From Apricaphanius iberus (Eukaryota; Chordata; Actinopteri; Cyprinodontiformes; Aphaniidae), in contig JAPXFQ010000828.1 in NCBI GenBank assembly GCA_028564705.1, positions 62,001 to 126,000 of the forward strand: 64,000 nucleotides of DNA, in the 5' to 3' direction. Both the position numbers and the translations under genes were made by a program. The stretch's first letter is position 1. Each line of letters starts with the position of its first letter. The notes under the pieces were generated by a model. It was given only the letters and a program-made list of their open reading frames with translations. It had not been told where the DNA came from and did no database searches. This document shows positions 10,775 to 23,117 of this stretch, piece after piece.

Positions 10775-13390
10775 CTAACTGTAAGCTTTGTCAAAGAGGA
10801 AAGTTTTTAGCCTAGTTTTAAAGATAGACAAATTGTCTGCTTCACGAACCAACCCTGGGAGCCGGTTCCATAGGAGGGGAGCCTGATAGCTGAAAGATCT
10901 GCCACCCATTCTACTTTTAGAAATCCTAGGAACTACCAGTAAACCTGCAGTCTGAGAGCGAAGGTCTCTGTTAGGAACATATGGAACAATCAGGTCTCTT
11001 ATGTATGATGGAGCTAGATTATTAAGGGCTTTATATGTCAGAAGGAGGATCTTGAATTCTATTCTAGATTTTACTGGGAGCCAGTGAAGAGAAGCTAAAA
11101 CAGGGGAAATGTGATCTCTTCTTTTAATATTCATCAGAATCCTAGCAGCAGCATTTTGAACTAACTGAAGACTTTTAATTGTATTCTGTGGACTACCTGA
11201 TAATAGACAGTTACAGTAATCCAGCCTTGAAGTAACAAAGGCATGGACTAGTTTTTCAGCATCATTCCTGGACAGGATGGTTCTAATTTTTGCAATATTC
11301 CTAAGGTGAAAAAAGGAAATCCTACAGACTTCTTTAATGTAAGTTCTAAATGACATATCTTGGTCAAAAATGACACCGAGGTTTTTTGCTTTATTACTGG
11401 AGGCTAATTTAATGCCGTCCAGGTGAAGGGGCTGACTAAGTAGTTTCTTTTTCAGAGCTTCTGGTCCAAAGACGACAACTTCTGTTTTATCAGAATTTAG
11501 AAGCAAGAAGTTTAGAGTCATCCAAGTTTTTATGTCTTCCAGACATGCCTGTAGTCTACCTAACTGATTGGATTCATCAGGATTTATGGATAGATATAGC
11601 TGTGTATCATCTGCGTAACTATGGAATTTTATCCCATGCTGCCTAATTATTTTACCAATAGGAAGCATATATATAGTAAAGAGAATCGGCCCAAGCACTG
11701 AACCCTGTGGTACTCCGCAAGTAACTATTGAGGTTGAGGAAGATCTATTGTTTACCTGAACAAACTGAAATCTGTTAGACAAATAAGATTTAAACCAACC
11801 TAGTGCTGTTCCTATTATACCGACACTTTGAAGCCTTTCTATGAGAATATTGTGGTCAACAGTGTCAAAGGCAGCACTGAGATCTAACAGGACCAGAATG
11901 GTCACCAGTCCATTGTCTGAGGCTATGAGAATATCATTAGTAACCTTCACCAGAGCTGTTTCAGTGCTATGATGAGCTCTAAAGCCTGACTGAAACTTCT
12001 CAAACAGCTCATTATTGTTTAAATGCTCACATATCTGGTGTGCAACTATTTTCTCAAGAATTTTAGATAAGAAGGGAAGATTAGATATCGGTCTATAGTT
12101 AATTAAGTCGTTTTGATCAAGAGAGGGTTTCTTAAGTAGAGGTTTAATTACAGCAATCTTAAACTCCTGTGGTACATATCCATTGACTAAGGATAGATTC
12201 ATTATATTTAAAATTGGAGCAGCGATCAGAGGGAAAACTTCTTTTAAGAGTTTAGTTGGGATTGGGTCTAAAACGCAAGTTGAAGGTTTAGATGAAGCTA
12301 ATAATTTTAGTACATCACAAAGTTCGGCTGCATTAAAGCAGTTTAAGCATATATTAGGTTCCACCATTTTTGAGGCTGCCTCATTAACTAAGGAGGAAGC
12401 AAGCATATTGGGAAGGTTCCCAATTATCTTATTCTTTATGGAGTCTATTTTATTTATAAAGAATTGCATGAAGTCGTCACTGCTTAGAGCTTGGGGAATG
12501 GTTGGCTCGATAGAGCTATGATCCTGTGTGAGTTTGGCAACTGTATTAAAAAGAAACCTAGGATTATTTTTATTCTCCTCGATTAAAGATGAATAATATG
12601 CTGTTCTAGCTGTGTGAAGGCTCTTTTTATATAGCAATAAACTATTTTTCCATATTAAAAAGGAATCATGTAAATGCGTGGAGCGCCATTTTCTCTCTAG
12701 TTTTCTAACATTCTGCTTTAGGGTACGTAGCTCTAAATTAAACCAGGGAGTTAATCTTCTATGGCTAGCCACCTTCCTTTTCAAGGGGGCAACTTTGTCT
12801 ATTGCCCGACGCAGGGAGGAATTAACGCTATGAACTAAAATGTCAAGTTGTGAGGGGTCACGAGTTAAATCACTGTTTTCTGTTCTGCATTTATAAACTG
12901 AGGAAATTAAAGTTGGAAGAGCTTCTTTAAAATTTGCTACAGCGTTGTCTGATAACGTTCTGGTATAATGAAGTTTTCTTTCAGGTTTGATATGATCCAT
13001 TAGAGTAAGTTTAAAAGTGATAAGGAAATGATCAGACAGGATAGGGTTATGTGGAAAGACTGTTATTTCTTCACAGTCAATGCCATAAGTCAGCACAAGA
13101 TCTAAAGTGTGGTGACAAGAATGTGTTGGTCCCTGCACATTTTGAGTAAAGCCTATTGAGTCTAGGATAGTGTGAAAAGCTGTATTTAGACTATCACTTT
13201 CATTATCAACATGAATATTGAAGTCTCCGACTATAATGACTTTATCAGTGTTTAAAACTAAGTCAGATAGAAAATCTGAAATCTGATCTAAAAATTGAGA
13301 ATAAGGTCCTGGTGGACGATATAAGACCACAAACAAAAGTGGCTTTACTGCTTTGTTATGTGTATGAGGAAAGCTAAAAACATCACACAC
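10775..13390 (-). CDS. LINE ORF2: partial APE endonuclease and complete reverse transcriptase
   Basis: An 871-residue uninterrupted frame. Residues from about 15 to 110 are the second half of an APE-type endonuclease ([31 protein letters not shown]). The RT follows with [70 protein letters not shown] and the catalytic FHSYADDTQLYLS. The C-terminal part has [20 protein letters not shown] and [20 protein letters not shown]. The first endonuclease blocks, including the SETW Glu, are absent because of 5' truncation, so the product could not be a full retrotransposase. The absence of any stop or frameshift suggests a fairly recent insertion. It is not an mtss2 exon. Confidence 0.93.
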   Translation of the reverse strand: MCDVFSFPHTHNKAVKPLLFVVLYRPPGPYSQFLDQISDFLSDLVLNTDKVIIVGDFNIHVDNESDSLNTAFHTILDSIGFTQNVQGPTHSCHHTLDLVLTYGIDCEEITVFPHNPILSDHFLITFKLTLMDHIKPERKLHYTRTLSDNAVANFKEALPTLISSVYKCRTENSDLTRDPSQLDILVHSVNSSLRRAIDKVAPLKRKVASHRRLTPWFNLELRTLKQNVRKLERKWRSTHLHDSFLIWKNSLLLYKKSLHTARTAYYSSLIEENKNNPRFLFNTVAKLTQDHSSIEPTIPQALSSDDFMQFFINKIDSIKNKIIGNLPNMLASSLVNEAASKMVEPNICLNCFNAAELCDVLKLLASSKPSTCVLDPIPTKLLKEVFPLIAAPILNIMNLSLVNGYVPQEFKIAVIKPLLKKPSLDQNDLINYRPISNLPFLSKILEKIVAHQICEHLNNNELFEKFQSGFRAHHSTETALVKVTNDILIASDNGLVTILVLLDLSAAFDTVDHNILIERLQSVGIIGTALGWFKSYLSNRFQFVQVNNRSSSTSIVTCGVPQGSVLGPILFTIYMLPIGKIIRQHGIKFHSYADDTQLYLSINPDESNQLGRLQACLEDIKTWMTLNFLLLNSDKTEVVVFGPEALKKKLLSQPLHLDGIKLASSNKAKNLGVIFDQDMSFRTYIKEVCRISFFHLRNIAKIRTILSRNDAEKLVHAFVTSRLDYCNCLLSGSPQNTIKSLQLVQNAAARILMNIKRRDHISPVLASLHWLPVKSRIEFKILLLTYKALNNLAPSYIRDLIVPYVPNRDLRSQTAGLLVVPRISKSRMGGRSFSYQAPLLWNRLPGLVREADNLSIFKTRLKTFLFDKAYS

Positions 13391-13589
13391 TTATTTTTTG
13401 CCAAGCCAACATTCTTTCTTGAGCTTTATTGCTCCTTTTTCATAATGACTGGCTTCAATTGCTCATTAATACTTACAACTCCACTTCTTTAAGGTATTCT
13501 GCCTGCTTTTTCTCTTCATTTTCCTTTGTGACTTGTGAATTATTCGATCCTTTGAGAGGGTCTTTATGTTTCAGGGTTTACCAGCAGTA

Positions 13590-13722
13590 GGTTGATTAAC
13601 AACATTCTTATCAGGTGTTTTGGAACCAAAATGCTTAGGTTAAGCAGGTTTTGGGTTGATTAACCGAGACTTCACAGTTTACCATATGGTAAGTTAACAA
13701 AGCTTTATGGAACAGGCCCCAG
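13590..13722. mobile_element. Harbinger-like right terminus (possible partner of 8298)
   Basis: Read on the minus strand from 13722 it starts GGGGCCTGTTCCATAAAGCT and contains TTTTGGTTCCAAAACA. The region at 8298-8390 has a comparable start and TTTTGGTTCCAAAAACA at a similar distance, so the two could be the ends of one element split by the LINE. No clear target duplication was found. Confidence 0.35.
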
Positions 13723-15928
13723 TTAAGCTAGCTGAGATCAAATGATAAAACTAGAATAGGTGTAAAAACAGGAACAACAAACAGAAATGTACTTACATTT
13801 TTTTCTGTCCTTTTCTGTAACAGTATTACTAACATTTTTTTTTTCGGTGTAGCCGACCTACACCCTCTTTGCCCATGTATAAAACCCACTAGTTTCAAGA
13901 GAAAATTTCTGAGGAGTAAATCTGATTTATACTGTAATGAGCAATCAAATTATTCGACTTAAACAGACACTAAAATACTTCAAAGTGTACACACATACAA
14001 CCGCTAGCCAGTCTATGAGCTTTGCTATGGGTTGTTGAATGAAATGACCAGTTCTACACAGCAGCACACAGTTTAAGAACAACTTTTATTAATACTGGAA
14101 TCATCACAGTGCATTTTGTTACATTAGCAGTGACTGAATTTAACAGAAAAGGGTCCAATTTACAAAGGAAGACAGAAAACAACTTTATATCAGTGACAGG
14201 GAAAACAAACTTATAAATCAATTAACCATAAGTTAAAGAAAAGGAACACCAGAGGGGCGTAGAAAAAACGCAATAGACACAACTACACTGACTGCAGGAC
14301 TACTCAATGGGAAGAGGGGATTAAATGATCAGCTTGTGTAGAAACACGAATAAGCAGGTCTTCACTTTGTCACAACGAAGTAGGCCCAGGGAAAATTTCT
14401 CAAAAGCAACTTCACCAGTGATTACTCTTAGAGTTTGGGTCTTATCTTTCAATAAAAAGTCAGAGAACAGGAGCGACTACTGAGATGTTGAATATAGACA
14501 GTATGACATTTACTTTAGTTACAGTGACAGTGGCACCTGGAGGCCGACTTGGCTACTTGGTTCTGGATAGCTTTTGAATGGGAATTTGTCACGTATTACA
14601 TTATGAGCCCCCTAGAGGACATCAGTGAACCCTTATGTGGCCACTGAGGATATACCTTTGTCATGTTCTCTTCAAATGAGTGTCTAGCGTTGTGTGTCTG
14701 TGAATGTACATTGGATTTGTGCAGTATAGGACTTCGAGAAGAACTGACAGATTGTGTGTGGGAAGTGGAAGGGAGGAACAGTAGGGGTTTTAACCACGTG
14801 TCTTTGTGGAGCACGCAAACTCATTCTCACACACAAACAAAATTTAATATAGCTTGGGCAGATGGCTTAAGAAGCAAGAAGTGTCCAACTGTTTTATACT
14901 TCATTTAGTTTTTCTAGGAACGCAAAAGAACCTGAATGATTTGGGAGGAGTATTGCAATGTCTTTATTAGAATTAGTAACGTAATGAGCAGTATTATTCG
15001 AAAGAGAGTTTAAAAATTTACTTTTATACATTTGTGTATGCATGGAAGTATAAAAAAACATAAAACATTCTGGGCACAGATGTTCTTCTGCCAGATCTTT
15101 ACAGTTGAGTTCATGCTGTGAGTCAATGCTCACAGTGGAAGTCTTTCAGCAACCTAAAAATGTCAATTTCCAAAGGAACTTACACCAGGCTGGTCAAGGA
15201 GGTAACTGGCTGAAATATGTTAGAGATGGAGGAAAATGTTAATCAAATGACAAATCTCAGCTAGTGTAATTATATTCGCGCAAAAGGGTCTCCTGGGAGA
15301 GCACCATTTGGATCAAGCACAATACAAGAAATAAGAAAGGCTGGATCTGGGTAACAAGTGGGCAATTTGAGTATAGGAGGAACAACTGCAACACTGCAGA
15401 CCTGCTTCTCTTTGTAAAACAGAATAAATAAATCTTCAAGAGAATAGTTATCTCTTATTTACATAAGCAATACAATTTTACAATTGTAATCACTGAAGAA
15501 ATTTTAAAATTTTTCGCAACAGAAATAGGGTTACAGCTACTATAGAATTAACTGAAACAGATTGCCTGTACAGCGTTTTATACTTCAGAAATAATAAATA
15601 AAAAAACCTAACCATATCATAGTTAGCCAAGTACCTTTTTTTGGAGGGAGGGAGGTCAACTGAAAAAATGTAAACCTTCTATATAACTGTCAGATGCTCT
15701 TATTCCAGCAGTCTCCCTTTCAATACATGGATGAAGCAACTAGAAGTAATTTCCTTTAACATTTCAGGACAGCCAACCGTTTTCTAATTTGTTTGCTTTT
15801 ACAGGAGCCTGGCTCAGTAAATTAAGGATTTAACTCTAAGTTGTACAGTGTGTTATCATGTCTATATGACTGAAAAAGAGATTGGAGATTGATAAAAAGT
15901 TTCCATATCAACCTGTGATGCAAACTAA
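13723..15928. other. Non-coding stretch downstream of mtss2
   Basis: No gene recognised. On the minus strand an AATAAA-type site lies near 14087, within a stretch that looks like a transcript end, but no upstream coding exon on this strand links to it before mtss2. Short ORFs at 14596-15439 show no domain. Confidence 0.4.
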
Positions 15929-16451
15929 GGCCACGTCCAAACGAAGCCGGTGCGTTCCCTATCCGATAATTTTTTTTTCCTCGTTATAAAAAAAAAATCG
16001 GTAAACACGGCGTCGTCTCAAGAAATATCTGCGTACACACAAAACCACTGAAACCGACTGATAACGGTGTAGTATATATGCCAGACCAGTGTGGGGCCCT
16101 TTAATTCTGCCACAGAGATACACGGAGAAGAATACTTTGAGCATGCGCATAACCTTGCGTATGGTGTTGTCCATTATCGCTTGTTGCTCAGCACAGTTGC
16201 ATAGAAGCAATAGATTTTGCTATAATAAAGCTAGTAGGCTTAGTAGCTTCTGCAGCACGAAATGCACGGATTGGCCGTACACACGAAAACGCAAGGACGC
16301 CGTTTTCAGATTTATCCACCTTGGGACCCGGTTGAAAAAAATTGCGGTTTCAGTCTCCGAAAACGCCGGATCCGTGTGGACGAAATGCCAATACGATAAA
16401 AAATGTACTGTATACGTATACAACGAAACGCGTCTCCATGTGGATGGGCCC
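15929..16451. mobile_element. TAA-flanked TIR element (PIF/Harbinger-like MITE), 523 bp
   Basis: The left end GGCCACGTCCAAACGAAG and the right end (reverse complement GGGCCCATCCACATGGAG) form imperfect inverted repeats. TAA flanks both sides (15926-15928 and 16452-16454), fitting the TWA duplication of PIF/Harbinger. The interior has CG-containing blocks near both ends (GCCGGTGCG, AAAACGCCGGATCCG) and no intact ORF. Confidence 0.6.
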
Positions 16452-19400
16452 TAAGAGAGTTAGGATATTTTTATCTTAGGAGTGTTACCATCAGCGGTGA
16501 ATTTGGTGGGGAAAAAAACAAAAAACACATATCCTGTTTAGAAGAATCTAGGAAATCATGAAAGGATCAAATTCTATATCAAATATATATTATAATGTAT
16601 GTTAAAGTTGAGGCTTTTCATAGTCTAGCAGTACACATCAGTGCTTGCACAGAAGCTCACTGAAAAACTATAAAAAAAAAAACATTAGGTTGCTTTTGAG
16701 ATGCTGCCAATAAACGTCTTAAAAAAAACCCTGATCAAAATTAATTAAAATGTAATCTAGCATTGAGATGGAGTGTTAGGCATCCATCTGCTTGCCTTGA
16801 AAACAGCTCCCATTAGCGCATCCACCGGGAGAAGTTTACACCCCCCCCCCCCCAACAATTTGAACTCATAGAACAGCCCATCCAGGACACGTTAGCCACT
16901 ACAACACATGCTCACATTTGTACCTGTGCACACATGCAAACCAACATGAAGTCGATAGATATAGAGGGAATGGATAGGGAATGAATGAGGTGGGGAAATA
17001 AACTAAGCAAAGAGTGTATTCGCAGTGGACAATGTTGGAAATTAAGACTTCTTCAGAATATTTTTTCATTAGCTTTAATAGGCTGAGAGGCACAGAGAGA
17101 CAGACTAAAGCCATTTGGGGCTCCCATCATAAGCAGTGTTTTTTTTTTTTTCCTTCTATTTTTCTTATTTGTCTGCTCTGCAGCATCTCTAGGTGTACTG
17201 ATCTATGGAAGAAGACAAGGACTCCGGAAATAATGAGGGTGTAAATAGAGAAGTAACGGATGAAAGGCCTCAACTGGTGTGAAAGACCGGAATTTATGCA
17301 GATCTGCCGGCGGCTTGCTTTAGCTTGTCAAAGGGTGCTTAGAAGCAATATGAGATTGAATCCTAACTGTATGAGGCAATATTATATGTATTCATGTTGG
17401 CACAATATACCTGGATAACCAAATGTGTATGTACACATAAGATGCAGGTTTGCCTGGGTTCTGGTTGATTTGCTATTCTTGTACAAAGCAACTGAGAAAA
17501 TGACCAAACTGGAGCATAAATGTCTTCAGCATGTTGAGACAGGCAGTGTGGTACCAAATAATGAATCACAGTAAACATGGTTTCCTTGGATTGTCTCGTC
17601 CTAACTGGTAGAGGGGTGTATTGAGATCCTGTGGAATAGGGAACTTTTATCATTAAACCAACATAATTTTTCTCATCTAAAATAAAGTCTGTCTGCTTAA
17701 ATGTTCTCCAATGCACCACATCTGGATAAAGAGGCTTATTATCTTGGTATCACCAAAGGGTGAGGGCTTTACATTTTACATCCTGTTTCTATGTCTTAGA
17801 CTTTTTACTTAAAGTAAGACTGTAGGTAGGTCTTGAGTTGTTAGCTTGTGTTTGACAGACTGCTGGTTGAGTTGATAACACTCACTTTTCAAATAAGTCC
17901 TGACAGTATTATGAATAACTCATAGAAACAAACAACAAAAAAATTAGAGAAAAAGTGACAGCTTAAGTCAGCCTGCAAGCAAAATCTGGAAGGGGGAAAA
18001 AAGGGGCATAATTTTGCCACAAGGGAAAGACAAAAGCCAAAGACTTTTAGTCCCAAACAAGTTTAATTGTCTCCAACAAATTTTCACTCAATAGTTTGGA
18101 TTCTCTCATTTTTAAAACACTTATTGGATCAGTAAAATAATAACGTTACATTTCCAGTGTAGGAATGGAAGTGGACCAATCTGAACCCTCCCCATCATGT
18201 ACATGCCAAATGTGGTGAGTCAGCACTTTTTAGCAGGGAGTAAGGTTGCTTCACTCCTCTGACCCCCTTCTGTCTTTACAACAATCCATGAAATCTCTAT
18301 TTAACATTTTTGGTTTTTGGAAACCATTCTTCGAAAAGTTAAATCGATAAGTGGGTTCAATTCCTTTCTTATTAACTTGTGACATTAATTGATACTGTAA
18401 TCATTAAAGGCCCAGTGTGTAACAAATTCGGCTTTTTATTAATAAAAATCAAGTACTGCTTTCATAAATACGTATACCGAGGTAAAATCACAATCACATT
18501 ATCATGAAAGCATTCTTGTGTCTTAGAATACATTGTTTAAAGATACATAGGGTGCACCGCCCCGCATCTGAGGCTGAGGCTGCCATATTGCATCGCCATC
18601 TTTGAATACTTTAGCCAAAAGGGGTTATACTTGTTTGCTTTACGTGTTTTAGCCAGTGAGGTCGGGGGGAGGGAGAGAGGTGAAGAGAACAAACGAGCAA
18701 CGAGGACTGTGGATCATAGTTTTCAATTTCAATGGAGGACCGTCCGTATTTCAGGGGAAAGTAGCTGTTACATCTACTTTTCTCTTATGTTAGATCCTAC
18801 AGCCAGCTAGTTTGCTTGAATATAAGAACAGGATGTGAAAAGATAGAAAAATAAACAGTTTTGCAACTCAGTTAATATATGTAAGTTTGAAAAAAGGTAA
18901 TAAATTATGCAACAATTATTTTTTTATTGTTTTTTTTCCCCTACAGGGTCATAAAAAACTCAAGAAATTGCTTGTGGAAACAGTTAGCTATTTCTCGAGT
19001 TGCTTGAAGATCAAAACTATACCCTGTGGAAGAACTTTAAGAGGATGAAAATAATTATATATCAAGAAAAAAAAGACATTTTTGCTGTATTATATCCACA
19101 GTGAAACACCAGTGTGAATGTAAATGCAGGTACCCTACTCTTAAACTGATGGTCTCTTATATTAGTTGTATAACTATTGAAGTGGCTTTACTCTGAAGTT
19201 CTTGAATTGGTTTGGCCTGTAAGTCATTCATCTACAGGTATAGTGGCAGATAATATAAACACAAATAACAAAACTGAAACAGTTTTTGCCTCCAAAATGA
19301 TACATTTTGAAGGAGACGAATCAAACCTTTCTTTTCTGGCCTTCATTTTCTCATTTAGTCCAGACGCAGCGTCCGGATGTGATGAAACACCCATGCATCG

Positions 19401-21136
19401 GTTTCCCCTCAGCTAAGCAATTAAAACAAGACAAATTTAAAAAAGAACAATAAACCATTCTGAAAACATTATTTGCTGTTAGGTGGTCTTACTTTTCGAA
19501 ATGTAAGGGTACTTAATGCATCCATGATGCTCTTCTCAAGAGATGAGATAAGTGAGTGCTCTCATATAAATGCTTGTGTTCAGAGTACTGCTGGAGGAGT
19601 GGACAAACATGGTGATGAATTGTTCATATGCCTAGAGATCAACAGCCACACAAGGACTCACTCACATCCATTTGCACATACACAGCTTAGTAGTTTGTAT
19701 TACAACTGGAATTTCCCCCCTTATTTATACAATAATTAAAGTAAGATCTAGTATTCAAACAGTACTGTAGAAGGCTAAGAAATGAAAATGTTTTATGTAA
19801 TTCATAATTTAATCTAAAAAACCTTTACACCAGACCTGTGCTCCTGATTATCTTTAACAAGTACAGCACATACAGTACATATTGTATGAACAGGCAGTGA
19901 AATGCTCAATCAGCACATTTCTCGCTCTCCCTGCCAACTTTAATAGACTGATCTGTATCCCCCCACACATCTGAAAGATCAAGCTTTCACAATGTTTAGT
20001 CCTGAGCTTAAACAAAGGATTGGCACAAACATAATTTGAATTTTGCTGGGGTACCTCTGGATTTTTTTTTACATTTACTGATCACCATTTTTTTTTTTTT
20101 AAGTACCTAAACCCTTACTCTTTCGTGGCTCATCGCTGTCCTGTCTCATCTGTAACTATCTTAAACCCTACGTTGATATGTTTCTCTACTTTAACTTTGA
20201 TAAAAGTGCCATCCTGGAACTTCCAACTAATGTATTTGCTAGAACTGTAACTACAATTGACCCCGAAATCCTTCACACCCATGTTGGATTTAGGTTCAAC
20301 CAAAAGATTACTTTTCATTGAAGAAAAATGCAATTTAAACGATAAAAAAGTGAAAGTAGTATAAATTTTAGGCAAAAAAATCTATTTTTAGTTACATTTT
20401 GTCTAAAATGGCATGTCAAATTAATATACCCTTCTAAATACTCTATTAACTATTAATATTATGGCATTCCAACCCTTAACATTTTTTTTCATGTTTCCAC
20501 TGGAATTTACAGATTTCATCTACAGAGATGAGCTCCAAGTGTTTCATATTGGAAGGCATCTTTGCCATCACCCAAATCTTTAGCTCCTTCCACATATTAT
20601 CTGTCTTATAATATCTTTATGAAATATAAATAAAACATAAGTTACTTACTTTTTCAAAAAAGATATATTTTGAGTTAATACTGTCACCATTTCTATCAGA
20701 AATAAACTTCTTGCTTGAATTAAATAATTTTAAATCTAAATCTGCCAGGGCTGTGAATAATTAGTTTAATGGTTTGTCCCTACTTCAAAGGGGTTCTGTA
20801 ATTCAAAGCTGCATTTGCGTTGTGGTTGTTTTTTAGTTTTTTTTTATTGAAGATAGGTAGCTTGGGGGTGTCAAATGTACTGTACCAGAAAGTATGTGCC
20901 GACCTACGTACATTTTCAACTTATCGATGGCCACCGTCAAACGGCAAATCTGGTTAAAGCTGCATTAATATGTCCCAACCCACTTAAATGTTGGCAATAT
21001 ATAAATGCTGCTTGCAGTATTAAACCACATTGTTATGTCCCAACTACAAAACAACGCTAGGTTGAGCTACTGCTAATGGCTAGCTACTGGTAAAATATGT
21101 CAGATCCTATTTTTGGAAGCATATATTTTATTTATC
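16452..21136. other. Non-coding stretch with minor repeats
   Basis: No coding gene seen. A 13-base C run lies at 16841-16853. From about 18410, GGCCCAGTGTGTAACAAATT looks like the end of a fish MITE, and a GC-richer block follows to about 18760. The rest is AT-rich. Part could be distal 3' UTR of mtss2, which the sequence alone cannot show. Confidence 0.35.
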
Positions 21137-21742
21137 ATGGCTTAGGTTATCCTGGGCTATCTCTATAGTTATGCTGCTATAGGCTTAGACTGTTGAAGGA
21201 CAGACTGACAACTTTTCTTTACTCTGCTACTTTTATCTTCTACTACTCTCCTCTTGTATTTTTTGCTGTTATTTAAGCAGGTAACCTTGGGTTTTCTGTG
21301 CTTCTCTTTCCATAGAAGCTACACCTGGTCTGGCATTCTGCTTAGCTTCAATGTCTTGTTGGAGGGGCACATCAGCTGGGAGGATGCTCCCACTAACTGA
21401 ACTTGTATCAACCTTATGTTACTTTAATATAGAAACTACTCTAACATCAGTTCTTTTTGTACTTTCTGGGTCTCTGCTTTTCGATTTCGCAGGCAGTCGT
21501 GGCAGATGGTCTCTCGTACTGTGGCAGGTGCTGGTTCTGCTTTAGGTTTCTTTCTGTTAAATGGGAGTTTTTCATCTCCATTGCCGCTACATGCTTGCTC
21601 AGTATGAGGGATCGCTGTGGCTGGAGTCTGCATCAATGGGACAGAACTGCATTGCAATCAATGCAACCTGAAGGGATTACTTAAATAGAAAACTATAACT
21701 GATAGGAATTTATGTATGATTGGAATGACTTGTCTTGACGAG
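21137..21742 (+). mobile_element. L2-like LINE 3' UTR fragment
   Basis: The sequence aligns with the 3' UTRs at 6190-6325 and 48070-48560: TATGCTGCTATAGGCTTAGA, CATAGAAGCTACACCTGGTC, GCAGGCAGTCGTGGCAGATG and GCTACATGCTTGCTCAGTAT in the same order. It has no coding part and lacks the terminal ATAAATAAA tail. Confidence 0.8.
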
Positions 21743-23064
21743 AGGAAAAAAAAAAAGAAGCATACATGGACATTACTGATCTGATGCATTAATTTCCAAT
21801 CACTTGCAAAGTGGTTGATGTCCTTCTTCTGACTCGGGTTCAAACTTGAATGGCTGAATGCCAGATAGATACCTAGCTAGCCTATTCAGAATTATCTATA
21901 TACTTTACACAGCTGTACAGATTTTCTCGCTTCAGGTATTTCTAGATTAAAGCAGCGTCATTGAGGCATTCAGGCTTTGGGCTAAACCAGCCAAACATTT
22001 AACATTCATCTCCTGATCGGGGAAACCAGTCTTGCAATGTAAGGCTTCATTATGGGATAGTAGTTGACTATTTGTCAGGGCTCATGGGCGAACCCCAGCA
22101 AAGTTTAATATACCAAACAGGAGCTCAAAGAACAGTTTCCAATAGTCAAAAGATATTGTTCTAGAACCCCTTTAAAGAGAAAACAGGATAGAAATCTCAA
22201 TCATATGCAGTTTTTAACTGTCATTGATATTGTTGTGTGGTGCTGGCACACTCTAGGAAAACCTTCAGCATTCTGGTCATTTTGTCCAACAACAGCCCAA
22301 TTTATTCAGGGTCATGAGATTAACTACAAATGAGTCTTTTGATTTGACTTTTACTTATTTTAAATATTTTTTTTCTACCTTATTACAACTAAGTTTAACA
22401 TGTTTTTCAACTCGCACGCAAAGAAAAACTTAGATGGGATGTGCCTTTCCTGAGATGGTGCTTTAAATTATCAACTCAATGTGCTTCGCAGCATTGTTTT
22501 TTTTTTTTTTTTTTCCCATTTTCAAAAGTATTCAGATTTACATCTGATTTATGTACAGTATGTATCTAAAGACAAAAGACTACAAGAATAATTACAGGGT
22601 GGAAAAAAAACGAATCATTTTGATGATTTAGGCCTAGAAGTATGTCTCTAAAGATTATGTCAATCAGCAGAATATTGTTTTTTTTTTCCCAGGATGTCTT
22701 CATCCTTATAATACCCATGCAGGCGAACACTTCAGTGTCATTCCCAACCCGAATCCAGCCTCAAGACCCGATCCATCTTCAGAAAATAGTAACTTACTCT
22801 GCGAACTTGTGCCGCATTCAACCAATCACTCCAGTGCAACCAGTCTTCTTCACATCCTCCTTGCCCCTCCTGGTCTCCTTCTGCTTTAACATATTAAATC
22901 ATTTCCTAAAGACGTTGTCATTGCTTTCACACACACACACAGCATGACTACAGCAACATCTACTGGCTATTGTACAGACTCTACTCTCATCAAAGTGCTT
23001 ACAGTTTTTCTTTTTTCAAATGTTTGTAATCCACTTCATTTACTAGAAAGAAAACTGAGAGAGA

Positions 23065-23117
<53 letters not shown>

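Larger units (their letters stand above)
9649..13390 (-). mobile_element. L2-like LINE, 5'-truncated, with an intact 871-aa ORF2 remnant and an rRNA-bearing 3' UTR
   Basis: On the minus strand the element enters at about 13390 inside the endonuclease, carries the RT ORF to 10775, and has a 3' UTR of about 1.1 kb. The 3' end reads TGGCGCTATATAAATAAACT followed by TGAATTG-type repeats, the usual tail of this fish LINE group and shared with the copy ending at 48640. Between the stop and the shared UTR block (10160-10178) lies about 600 bp, against about 55 bp in the copy at 5118-6325. The extra piece contains 28S rRNA sequence (10246-10622). Confidence 0.9.

Noticed and set aside
12183..12521. 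Plus-strand 112-aa frame
   Set aside because: It is the antisense shadow of the LINE reverse transcriptase.
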